From Meira nashicola (Eukaryota > Basidiomycota > Exobasidiomycetes > Exobasidiales > Brachybasidiaceae): a stretch of DNA of 64,000 nucleotides. Below, piece by piece: positions 21,321 to 29,497 of the stretch. The position numbers were made by a program, and so were the translations under genes. The stretch is from the NCBI GenBank assembly GCA_001600355.1, contig BCJU01000004.1:1302001-1366000 (forward strand), given 5' to 3'. Below the pieces are notes generated by a model. That model ran no database searches. It was not told the origin of the DNA and saw only the letters and a list, made by a program, of their open reading frames with translations. How positions within the stretch are numbered: the stretch's first letter is position 1; every line of letters begins with the position of its first letter.

Positions 21321-21840
21321 ATAATATATATAAATAATTTTAAAAATTATCTTTATTTATTAAATTAGAAAAGAACTTTTTATTTTAATTTAATATTTAA
21401 GTTTAAAATATTTCTCTAAGTATAATAAAGACTAGATTATCTTATAATTAAGATTTTAAAGATTATTTAAGAAGTTTTTATATCTATAAACTTAATTTAG
21501 ATTAACCTTTATAATAAATCGGTATCTTATAATAAGAATAAAGATAGAGATTAATATGTTTTTAATAGTCTATATTAATTTTTACCTTTATTATTAGTAT
21601 AAGGAGTTAAAATAATAGAAGATACTCTCTTCCTTAATAAACCTCTTAGAGTATAATTAAAATGACTTTATTAAGTATATATCTTATATAATTATTTATT
21701 ATATTAATCGATCGATAAGCTTTAGGTTATAATATCGTTTGATATTATCGACTTATCTTTATATCTTATATCTTTAGCTTTTATACGAGAATATATACTA
21801 TACACCGTATTCGAAGCTAAAAGTAGGGAGTAAATACTGG
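21321..21840 (-). pseudogene. RIP-like mutated copy of VPS38 exons 2-3
   Basis: Very AT-rich stretch colinear with 18745-19286 (VPS38 intron 2, all of exon 2 and the 5' part of exon 3 are within or near this span), same orientation. In the 21-base block 21321-21341 against 18745-18765, all eight C/G positions are changed to T/A and all thirteen A/T positions are kept. Between 18961 and 19261 the alignment needs no net gap. Changes are C-to-T and G-to-A on both strands, mostly at CpA/TpG and CpG, while CpT/ApG are largely kept, as in repeat-induced point mutation. Exon 1 and the start codon (about 19287-19500) are absent from the copy. No protein can be made from it. Confidence 0.9.
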
Positions 21841-21850
21841 TGATATCAAC

Positions 21851-22654
21851 TATCGTAGGAAGATCATGCTGCCGGATAAGCATATAAGATGATGATGATG
21901 ATGTAAATTTTGCCTAAGTAGACGCACGTATGACAGTGCCTCTAGACTTTGACAGTCTAATTTGTCTTAAGAGCGAGCGTTTGAATATCGAGTTCCTGTT
22001 AAAAAACGCGTGTTTAGATACACACTCGAAAGACCGCGTACAGTACAACACTTTTTATCCGCATATACAATAAGTCTAGGCTGCTTAAATTCCATTTCTC
22101 CACACCAACCTGAACATGAACACATCCATAATGCTATCATCATACAGAAAGCGATTCCTTACTTCGGCGACTTTCGTTTTTTAATGCCGGCGGACATGAT
22201 TCGTATCAGTCCACTTTGGCCCTACTTTCGGCCGTAAAGGTTGCAGCGTGGGAGAGTATACTGTGCATGCATAATTTTACCTGTGTGTAGGTTTTTTTAG
22301 CCAAAAGAGTCTGTCACTGGGCGCGTGAAAAAAAAGAGCGCGGGAGGCATGTAAAACATCCGCAACCTAAACATTGAGCCTAGGTCTACCTGCACTGTAG
22401 CAGCGTGTAGCGCAGGATAATATATGTAGAAGGTGTAGTAAATCACTATCCGCTTTTTTGACTGCTTGGACTTTCTACCAATGTCCGAAGAATGCATATA
22501 AGGCGGCCACTTTGATTAAATTTCTTTTCCCTCTTCACTACATTGATCTTTTTCAAAGTCTTTTCTGCAAATCTGACAATACTGCCATATTGTCATCTTC
22601 AACAAATCATCAACCTTTGCTTTTTTTAACTCAAACACTTTTTTTGATTTCAAG
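21851..22654 (+). promoter_or_regulatory. promoter/5' region of small-gene paralogue B
   Basis: Copy of the family upstream block, beginning abruptly at TATCGTAGGAAG next to the mutated VPS38 relic and itself not C-to-T mutated. It holds AAAAAACGCGTG at about 22001, CGGCCGTAAAGG near 22229, the 22309-22390 block and TATAAGG at 22497 (158 bases before the ATG). Upstream portions differ from copy A by many small indels, but the last ~160 bases are nearly identical. Confidence 0.75.
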
Positions 22655-23098
22655 ATGTCTTCATCCAATGCATCCTCATCTCAAAGTGGTTCAGCTTCAA
22701 GTGGCTCATCTCAATCTTACTCTTCGCAAACTTTCTCATCTCAAATGATGAACGAAAAGGACTGCATTATGATGAGTGATGCAGATATGTTGAAAAATGA
22801 TCAACACGATCCATTGAACGCACTTCATCAACACAACTTGGCGTCCAATCCTGATTTGGATGTATCGGTCCTCAGTGATGATGAGTTTTTCGCTACTTAC
22901 TCATCTCAAATGAAGTGCAGAGATGAATGCATTATTATGAGTGATGCAGATATACAAAGAAACAAAGAATTCGACCCATTGAACGGACTCCATGAACACA
23001 ACTTGGCAACAAACCCCGATTTGGATGTATCTTTCCTCACTGATGATGAATTAATCGCTTTGATGAAAAGTGCAAAACAAACAAAAGGTTCGGCTTAA
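22655..23098 (+). CDS. small Ser/Gln-rich acidic repeat protein, paralogue B
   Basis: 147 residues, second member of the tandem family. Ser-rich residues 1-30 lack the exact decapeptide repeat of copy A. Module 1 (37-79) is close to that of copy A. Module 2 (about 92-134) is more diverged (IIMSDADIQRNKEFDPLNGLHEHNLATNPDLDVSFL), and the tail is LMKSAKQTKGSA. No signal peptide or membrane segment. The start is fixed by alignment to copies A and C; an upstream in-frame extension possible in copy A is out of frame here. Function unknown. Confidence 0.8.
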   Translation: MSSSNASSSQSGSASSGSSQSYSSQTFSSQMMNEKDCIMMSDADMLKNDQHDPLNALHQHNLASNPDLDVSVLSDDEFFATYSSQMKCRDECIIMSDADIQRNKEFDPLNGLHEHNLATNPDLDVSFLTDDELIALMKSAKQTKGSA

Positions 23099-23317
23099 TC
23101 GAATTGAAACAAGTCTAACAACATCGTCGATGGAAGTGAATAAAACTCAATAAGCTTCAAAGGCTGCAATCACTGCTTCCACTCTTCTTTGGCTGCAACA
23201 TTCTCGTCTCGTTTCGTTTCATTCGTATTGCATACTCTGTATTTTTGAAATAAATGTTCTTGTTCACTTTGAAGAAAAATTATACTGTAAAATATTATAC
23301 ATAAATTATCAATTCAT

Positions 23318-23443
23318 TCAATTGTCCGACCATATCTTGACTGTCCCATCAGCTGAAGTAGTGATCATTCTACCTCCGTCTTTAGCAGCATACTCTGTCC
23401 ACAATACTGCTCTGGAGCGTGCATTTTCCCAGGATGACATTTC
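23318..23443 (-). pseudogene. C-terminal fragment of a WD40-repeat gene
   Basis: On the minus strand a short frame reads MSSWENARSRAVLWTEYAAK then DGGRMITTSADGTVKIWSDN-stop (41 residues from the ATG at 23440). The end SADGTVKIW is a classic WD40 repeat strand, and the short chain stops right after it, as at the C-terminus of a propeller. An upstream TAA (23446-23444) and the absence of further repeats show it is only a gene tail. It sits exactly where the 3' flank of paralogue B breaks off (about 23266) and just before a promoter fragment of the family, so it looks like filler captured at a rearrangement. The source gene is not in this window and I cannot name it. Confidence 0.65.
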
Positions 23444-23446
23444 TTA

Positions 23447-23537
23447 ATGTTATCAACATACAGAAAGCGATGCTTTGCTTCGGGGACTTTTACATTTTTC
23501 TGCAAAACGGATGAATCACTTCGGACAGAATCATTTG
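23447..23537 (+). repeat. extra promoter fragment of the small-gene family
   Basis: Reads TATCAACATACAGAAAGCGA and so on to the CTTCGGACAGAATCATTT block, matching about 19800-19892 of unit A and 23697-23787 of unit C. It is a partial additional copy lying just upstream of the full unit C promoter, which restarts near 23590. Confidence 0.75.
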
Positions 23538-23589
23538 TTTTTGGGTATCTCCGATCAGATCATCAGGCCAGTATTAGGGTCGCGTGTCA

Positions 23590-24272
23590 CGCTTGAGAAA
23601 CCGCGTACAGTGCAACACTTCCTGTCCGCCCGCGTAATACTCTAAGCTGCTTAAGCTGTATTTCTCCACACCAATGTGAACAACAATACTTTCGTTATGC
23701 TATCGTATAGAAAGCGATGCTTTGCTTCGGCGACTTTTATAATTTTCTGCAGAACAGATGAACCTCTTCGGACAGAATCATTTCCGATCAGACGATTTTT
23801 GTCTTATCCTCGGCCGTAAAGGTTGAAGCGTGGGAGAGTGTACGTCTATGCTGTGCATGCATAATTTTACCTGCATAAGGATACGCCTTTGCGTACGTTT
23901 TTTTCGCCGAAAAAGTCTGTCACTGGCGTGTGAAGAAAAAGAGCGCGGGAGGCATGTAAAACATCCGAAACTTGAATCATCGAGCCTAGGTCTACCACCA
24001 AAAAAAAGTCAGCTGCACTGTAGCAGCGTATAGAGTACACGATAATGTGGAAGGTGCAATAAATCACTATCCGCATTTATTTGATTGTTTTGTACTTTCT
24101 GTCAATGTCCGAAAAATGTATATAAGGCGGCCACTTTGATCGTTTTCCTTTTTCCCTCTTCACTACATTGATCTTTTTCAAAAGTTCTTACTGCAAATCT
24201 GACAACACTACCATATTGTCATCATCAACCTTTACTTTTTTTCAACTCAAACACTTTTTTTTTGATTTCAAG
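23590..24272 (+). promoter_or_regulatory. promoter/5' region of small-gene paralogue C
   Basis: Third copy of the family upstream block: CCGCGTACAG near 23600, CGGCCGTAAAGG at 23811, TGCATGCATAATTTTACCTG near 23853, the 23915-23996 block and TATAAGG at 24121 (152 bases before the ATG). It lacks the ACGCGT-containing part present in copies A and B. Confidence 0.75.
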
Positions 24273-24581
24273 ATGTCTTCATCCATTTCTTACTCATCTC
24301 AAAGTGGTTCATCTCAAGGTGGCTCTTCTCAAAGTGTTTCATCTCAAAGTGGCTCATCTCAAACTTACTCTTCTCACACTTACTCATCCCAAATGATGAA
24401 CGAAGATGACTGCATTATGATGAGTGATGCAGATATGCTAAAAACCAAAGCATACGACCCATTGAACGCACTTCATGAACACAACCTGGCATCAAACCCC
24501 GATTTGGATGTATCTATCCTCAGCGATGATGAATACTTCGCTTTACTCAAAAGTGCAAAAGAAGCAAAAGATTCGGCCTGA
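24273..24581 (+). CDS. small Ser/Gln-rich acidic protein, paralogue C (single module)
   Basis: 102 residues, third member of the family. It has a longer Ser/Gln-rich N-terminus (residues 1-40, several SGSSQ/YSSQ units) and only one 43-residue module (47-89). The module begins like module 1 of copy A (MMNEDDCIMMSDADMLK) and ends like module 2 (DDEYFALLKSAKEAKDSA), as expected if one module was lost by recombination between the two. The start is conserved with A and B. No signal peptide or membrane segment; function unknown. Confidence 0.8.
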   Translation: MSSSISYSSQSGSSQGGSSQSVSSQSGSSQTYSSHTYSSQMMNEDDCIMMSDADMLKTKAYDPLNALHEHNLASNPDLDVSILSDDEYFALLKSAKEAKDSA

Positions 24582-25389
24582 TTGAGTTGGAACAAGTCTA
24601 ATCACATCTCAATGGGCTTTAAAGGTTGCTACAACTGCTTCAACTTTTTTTTTGCAACATTCTCGTCTCATCTCGTTTCGTTCGCATTGCAAATTCTATA
24701 TTCATAAAACAAATGATCTTGTTCACATCTGTATTTTTACGCATCAAACTAAATTCAATTGATTATCTTCATTTATTTATTCTCTTTTTTACCTTTCATT
24801 CGCTTTTCTTTAAATTATTAAGAATCATATTCGTTTTTATCTTATCATTCAGCTCATTATCCTATCTAATCTTTCGATTCTGGTATTTGACTCAAGTTTG
24901 AAGTCCATCTACTTCTACTTAACTATCTTTCTGTTGATTAAAGCTATCAAATTCATTTTCTCTTTATTTCTATGTTTAATACTCTCTTTTATTAAAGAAC
25001 TTATCTTACCATAGATCTAGTCTTTAAGGAGAAATGATAGTATTATTACGTAAGCATCATCACGGTGTCTCTGATGTGTATAGTCAGATCTGATCATCGA
25101 TTTTCCTATCTCATACAGTCCACTTTGGCCTTATTTCCGGTGGTAAAGGTTGAAGCGTACTTCCCCTTTCATTTGAGAGAAGCGGGCGTGGCGCCGGCGC
25201 TGCCCAGCTCAGGCATCAGGCTTCAAAAACAAACATCCATACAAACGCGCATAGAATTGGCGTAAATTGCGAAAATGTTGTGACGCGTATTTAAAGAACA
25301 ACACTTTTTATGGAAGAAAGATGTTGGTTTTTATTTTTTGCTCAGCAAATTGTTAATTTCCTTTCTCCATCTTTAATTTGCATGACAAG
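24582..25389. other. 3' flank of paralogue C, promoter remnant, and CHK1 promoter
   Basis: 24582 to about 25035 matches the 3' flank of paralogue A. About 25113-25160 (CAGTCCACTTTGGCC then GGTAAAGGTTGAAGCGT) is another short remnant of the family promoter. 25165-25389 leads into CHK1 and contains an ACGCGT at 25283-25288 and TATTTAAAG beside it. No gene is seen here. Confidence 0.6.
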
Positions 25390-25393
25390 ATGA
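25382..25393 (+). promoter_or_regulatory. minimal uORF overlapping the CHK1 start codon
   Basis: ATG ACA AGA TGA: a three-codon upstream ORF whose stop overlaps the CHK1 start as ATGA (CHK1 ATG at 25390). It matters only if the mRNA starts upstream of 25382. Confidence 0.6.
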
Positions 25394-27201
25394 TTCTTCC
25401 AACTTCTTCTACTGGAAAATCATATCCTGATATTAAAGGTTATCGTATCGTTCAGCAAATCGGAGGAGGTGGATTTTCAAGAGTGTTTCGTGCTATCAAT
25501 CCAAAAGCTTCTGTTCACAAAGTAGCAGCAGTAAAGGTAGTATCTTATGCAAAGCCATCCTCAGCAGCATCTCGACAAATTCATCCTCCAGATCGTAAAG
25601 CATTACAAAAAGAAGTACAAATACATCAAGTTCTTAAACATGTACATGTTCTTGAATTCTTAGAAGCAGAAGAATACCTCAAAGAAACTTCCACAAATCA
25701 TGTTCCAGGCTTATACATGGTTTTAGAATATGGTGCTGGAGGTGATTTGTTCGACAAGATCGCTCCTGATGTAGGGGTAATGGAAGATTTGGCTCATGTT
25801 TACTTTGTTCAATTGATGGGTGCATTGGAATACATTCATTCACAAGGTGTAGCACATCGTGATATCAAACCCGAAAACCTCTTACTAGACGCAAATGGAT
25901 TACTCAAATTGGCCGATTTCGGATTGTGCAGTGTATATAGGTACAAAGGAAAAGAAAGAGAATTGAAAGGAGCTTGTGGTAGTCTACCATATATAGCACC
26001 AGAGATGAACGGTCAACCATATCGTGGAGAACCTGCAGATGTTTGGAGTACAGGTGTAGTATTATTTGCTCTACTTGTTGGAAATACACCTTGGGATGAA
26101 CCTACCAGAAGAAGTGAAGAATTTATGGCATACTTTGAAGGTCAAACATATTATCCTTGGACAAAGATTGAATCAGATGCACTTTCTCTTTTACATGGAA
26201 TGCTATGCGTTTATCCACAGAAAAGACTTTCGATTTCTGATATCAAGAAGCATAAATGGTATCTACGTGAAAATCCATTAATGCCAAGAGGCCAAGATCC
26301 GGATCCTGCAAGTTTGGCAGAGGGTTTATTGCAAGGCTTAATCGTTTCAGGAGATCTTACGTATCAATTGCATACAGATGGAAAGCGCGCCGATGTTCCA
26401 GATCATATCTCTTTGACCCAACCAGAAGCATTTGGACCAGGTTTAGCGTTTGATTCTGCTCGTTTGCCGCCTTCATCTGCCATTCCTGCTCTAAAAACAT
26501 CAGATCCCAAAAAGATTGCAATGTCTCAACAAATCAGTTCACGTCGTAATAATGTTCCTTCGGCAAGTATAGATGGATTAGGTATGGCAGCAGGTGCAGC
26601 ATCTAGTCAATTCACCCAAGCTATGAATCATATGACTCAATGGTCAAGTCTTGCTGGCGGAGTTGTTCGTTTCTCTCCTCATCTTACTCGTGTATTCTGT
26701 AATGGTTTAGCAGATTTAGTGGCAAAGCAAATTATTGATATTCTGAGCAATATGTCCATCACTCATAACGTTCGTCCAACACGCTCGGATCAAGATGAAG
26801 ATGACCTCTTTACAAGTGATGACCCAACCAGCTCTCCTATCGATTCAAGCTCGATAGGAGATGATGCTATGGATTTGGATATGGTTAGTGTGTATGATGA
26901 AGATCCTACCATAACGAGAAAGGGTACTGGCAAGAAGAATTTGACAAACGGTTGCACAATTCGAGTTACCACAACTGATCGTCGTAAATGTGCCCTACGT
27001 GGAGAGATCATCGTTAGCCCTCTATCGCCCAAGAATGCTGATCAGGTGCAAGAAGGAAATCAATTTGGCAATAATGCCAGTGCAAAGGAAGCAAAGACGT
27101 ATGTCATGATGCGAAGAAGCAAAGGAGATCCATTGGAATGGAGACGGCTCTTCCGTGCTCTTGTTATGGATGAAAAAGTCAGGCCAATGATTGTTGCTTG
27201 A
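25390..27201 (+). CDS. CHK1: CHK1 checkpoint Ser/Thr protein kinase
   Basis: 603-residue protein kinase with DNA-damage checkpoint kinase features. The glycine loop IGGGGFSRVF is at about residues 24-33, the catalytic HRDIKPENLL at about 156-165, DFGLCSVYRYKGKERELKG with the activation loop at about 177-195, then CGSLPYIAPEM. The DFGLCSVYRYKG...L wording is typical of Chk1. The C-terminal half carries a linker and a KA1-like regulatory region (CTIRVTTTDRRKCALRGEI ... SKGDPLEWRRLFRAL). The first in-frame ATG is at 25390; a TTG at 25378 is not used. It is expected to delay mitosis after DNA damage, activated by an ATR-type kinase. Confidence 0.9.
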   Translation: MILPTSSTGKSYPDIKGYRIVQQIGGGGFSRVFRAINPKASVHKVAAVKVVSYAKPSSAASRQIHPPDRKALQKEVQIHQVLKHVHVLEFLEAEEYLKETSTNHVPGLYMVLEYGAGGDLFDKIAPDVGVMEDLAHVYFVQLMGALEYIHSQGVAHRDIKPENLLLDANGLLKLADFGLCSVYRYKGKERELKGACGSLPYIAPEMNGQPYRGEPADVWSTGVVLFALLVGNTPWDEPTRRSEEFMAYFEGQTYYPWTKIESDALSLLHGMLCVYPQKRLSISDIKKHKWYLRENPLMPRGQDPDPASLAEGLLQGLIVSGDLTYQLHTDGKRADVPDHISLTQPEAFGPGLAFDSARLPPSSAIPALKTSDPKKIAMSQQISSRRNNVPSASIDGLGMAAGAASSQFTQAMNHMTQWSSLAGGVVRFSPHLTRVFCNGLADLVAKQIIDILSNMSITHNVRPTRSDQDEDDLFTSDDPTSSPIDSSSIGDDAMDLDMVSVYDEDPTITRKGTGKKNLTNGCTIRVTTTDRRKCALRGEIIVSPLSPKNADQVQEGNQFGNNASAKEAKTYVMMRRSKGDPLEWRRLFRALVMDEKVRPMIVA

Positions 27202-27269
27202 TGTCATTTATGTCGATGAAATTATAATATCAGTATTGATTATATTTGTACAATTTTTCTTTTCCAATC

Positions 27270-28874
27270 TTAACGCAATTCAACTTTTAATTCATCAACC
27301 AGCCTTTGCGTCACTTTTGCGTGAATTTGATTAACCTCTTCATTTTCCAAATTTCTATCCATACTTCTGTAATTGATTCGGAAGCATTTACTTTGCTTTT
27401 GTGTTTTAGGGTGAACGAAATCATCGATCAAGACGACATCCTCTGTTAGATCTCCAGCAATATCTCGAATCACCTCAAATACGTCATTCTCGTGCAAAGC
27501 AGGAACGTTGGAGCTGCCAGTCTTCGTCGGTAGCCAGAACGAAACATCCTTGTAGCAAGGAGGGTAACGACTATATGGCTTAAAAGTGATCAGTGGAAGC
27601 TTAGAAGGTGGTGCAGAGCTGTCCTCTGGTACGCTCGCACCTCCTGCTGGTGATATTCCAGTTTTTGAGTCGAGAGATTTGCTTGAAGCAAATTGGGATA
27701 AGAAACGTGGATCTTGCGACCAGAATAATCGAATGTCGGGAATTTGAAATAAAACCATTGCTATTCTCTCTAAACCCAAACCAAAAGCCCAGCCTAATTT
27801 ATTCTGAACCTTTGCATTTTCCAAAGTACGTTCCATAACAACTCCACATCCTAGAATTTCCAACCATTTACCTCGGAACATGACTTCAATCTCAAAGCTT
27901 GGCGAAGTGAAAGGAAAAGATGCAGAAATCCATCTGACTCGTAACGGTTCGGCAGTAGAACCTGCTGCAACTTCAGATGCAACATCAGCCGCATGTCTTT
28001 CGCTGAATAAATCCAAAACCAAGTTGTTCAAGCTAGCTTTGAGATGTCGCATGGCCAATTGAGCAGCAACTTTTTTCTTTGGATCTTGCTCATGTGAAGG
28101 TTGATAGCCACCAGCTTCTTGTAAGTCTACATTGTCTTCAATCTCAATTTGAGAGCTTTTCAAACGCTGTTCCATCTGTTCGCATTCCTTTCTCACTCTT
28201 CCTCCTTCTTCGTATTCGTTCAAATCATATACGCATGCGCCTTCCATTTGATGAAAGATTGGATAATGACTTGCATCTATTTCATCTCTTCGGAAAACAT
28301 CAGCCGTCAAAAGCCATTTTGTATGACCTTTAGAGAATGTGTCCACTTCGTGAGTGCTTGTATGCGTCCGTAGACATGTTTTTCGATTGATATAATATGT
28401 ATCTGTTGGTGATCTGCCAGGATGATCTTCAGGAAAACCTAAAGATCCAAAATTATCTTCAACTGAAACTACTGGAGATGGAGGTTTGATCACCTTAAAT
28501 TCCGGCATAGAACGATGTATTTGGTTGCACAACAAATTGATCGGATGTGATGCAGTTTGGGGCAATCTTGGCTCCAGCTGTAAACGAGAATTGATTGACG
28601 TTGGCAGATTGGTGTAATCATCTATTGAATGCTCCTTATTTAGCACTTTTATAGACTGCTGTCTTTGTGTTATCGAATTTGATAAATTTCTGACGGTTCT
28701 GTAGCTAGTCTGGGTTGATCTTCTGGAATGTGGTGAAGAGGAGATTGCAACACTGTAAAGCGATCTGCCTACGCTCATGAAATTCTGCCTTGGCAAAGTT
28801 GATGATCCAGCCAAACGGGCCATCTGCACCCTACTCAGGGGCAAGAATGCCACCGTGCACCTTTTGCTCGCCAT
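27270..28874 (-). CDS. MSF1: mitochondrial phenylalanyl-tRNA synthetase
   Basis: 534-residue class II synthetase of the monomeric mitochondrial type, which charges mitochondrial tRNA-Phe. The N-terminus is Arg/Ser-rich with no acidic residues for about 65 residues (mitochondrial presequence). Class II motifs follow: DTYYINRKTCLRTHTSTHEV, FRRDEIDASHYPIFHQMEGA and GWAFGLGLERIAMVLFQIPDIRLFWSQDPRFL. The C-terminal ferredoxin-like anticodon-binding domain (FKPYSRYPPCYKDVSFWLP ... FRINYRSMDRNLENEEVN) is complete and is specific to this enzyme type. It converges on CHK1; the stop codons are about 70 bases apart. Confidence 0.94.
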   Translation of the reverse strand: MASKRCTVAFLPLSRVQMARLAGSSTLPRQNFMSVGRSLYSVAISSSPHSRRSTQTSYRTVRNLSNSITQRQQSIKVLNKEHSIDDYTNLPTSINSRLQLEPRLPQTASHPINLLCNQIHRSMPEFKVIKPPSPVVSVEDNFGSLGFPEDHPGRSPTDTYYINRKTCLRTHTSTHEVDTFSKGHTKWLLTADVFRRDEIDASHYPIFHQMEGACVYDLNEYEEGGRVRKECEQMEQRLKSSQIEIEDNVDLQEAGGYQPSHEQDPKKKVAAQLAMRHLKASLNNLVLDLFSERHAADVASEVAAGSTAEPLRVRWISASFPFTSPSFEIEVMFRGKWLEILGCGVVMERTLENAKVQNKLGWAFGLGLERIAMVLFQIPDIRLFWSQDPRFLSQFASSKSLDSKTGISPAGGASVPEDSSAPPSKLPLITFKPYSRYPPCYKDVSFWLPTKTGSSNVPALHENDVFEVIRDIAGDLTEDVVLIDDFVHPKTQKQSKCFRINYRSMDRNLENEEVNQIHAKVTQRLVDELKVELR

Positions 28875-29497
28875 TAACCTCTTCTAAATGATGGTACTAA
28901 ATACATAGCTTCTAGGCAAGAAGGAATGACAATCTTCGCACGGAGCAAGGAGAATTTAATTGTCACGTGAAACCATCAACACCACAAACGCGTTTTGAGA
29001 GACACTCATACGAATGTGTTTTGGGATGGGCACTTCGCGTATGAATATGTAGTCCCCTTGTGGCACGCGTCTAAAATTTATGTGTGTAAACATCAACAAT
29101 CTGCACTGTCTGCAGCCAAACAACACTTTTTTTGGACAGAGAAGCACACATTTTTGATATTCTGCACCTTGAGTGCAGCAGCAACAAGGTTTGTGCGTGA
29201 ATCACTCTCTTGACTTCTCACTACAAACACATTCAATTGGATTTCAAGGCTGTGCAGACACTTTCACTTCTGCCCATCATCCTTTTACGTTCATTAACAA
29301 GGTTAGCAAGACAAGCAAGGCTCACTCGTCAAGAAACAACAACCCCTTTTTCAAAACATTCATTTTGGAGGAATAGTAGAGGATTTCTCCTCCATCATAT
29401 CCTACCGGATAGTGCGCATACATTCTCCCAATTTAACATCTTGCGTTCCATTCACGCATCACAATCTTTTCTGCTAAACAATACAAAATTTACCACT
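28875..29497. promoter_or_regulatory. divergent promoter region of mtPheRS and TOP2
   Basis: 623 bases between the starts of the mitochondrial PheRS gene (minus) and TOP2 (plus). Two ACGCGT sites (28988-28993 and 29065-29070) match the MluI cell-cycle box. From 29201 to 29497 the TOP2 frame is open without ATG (basic, hydroxylated composition). Confidence 0.5.
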
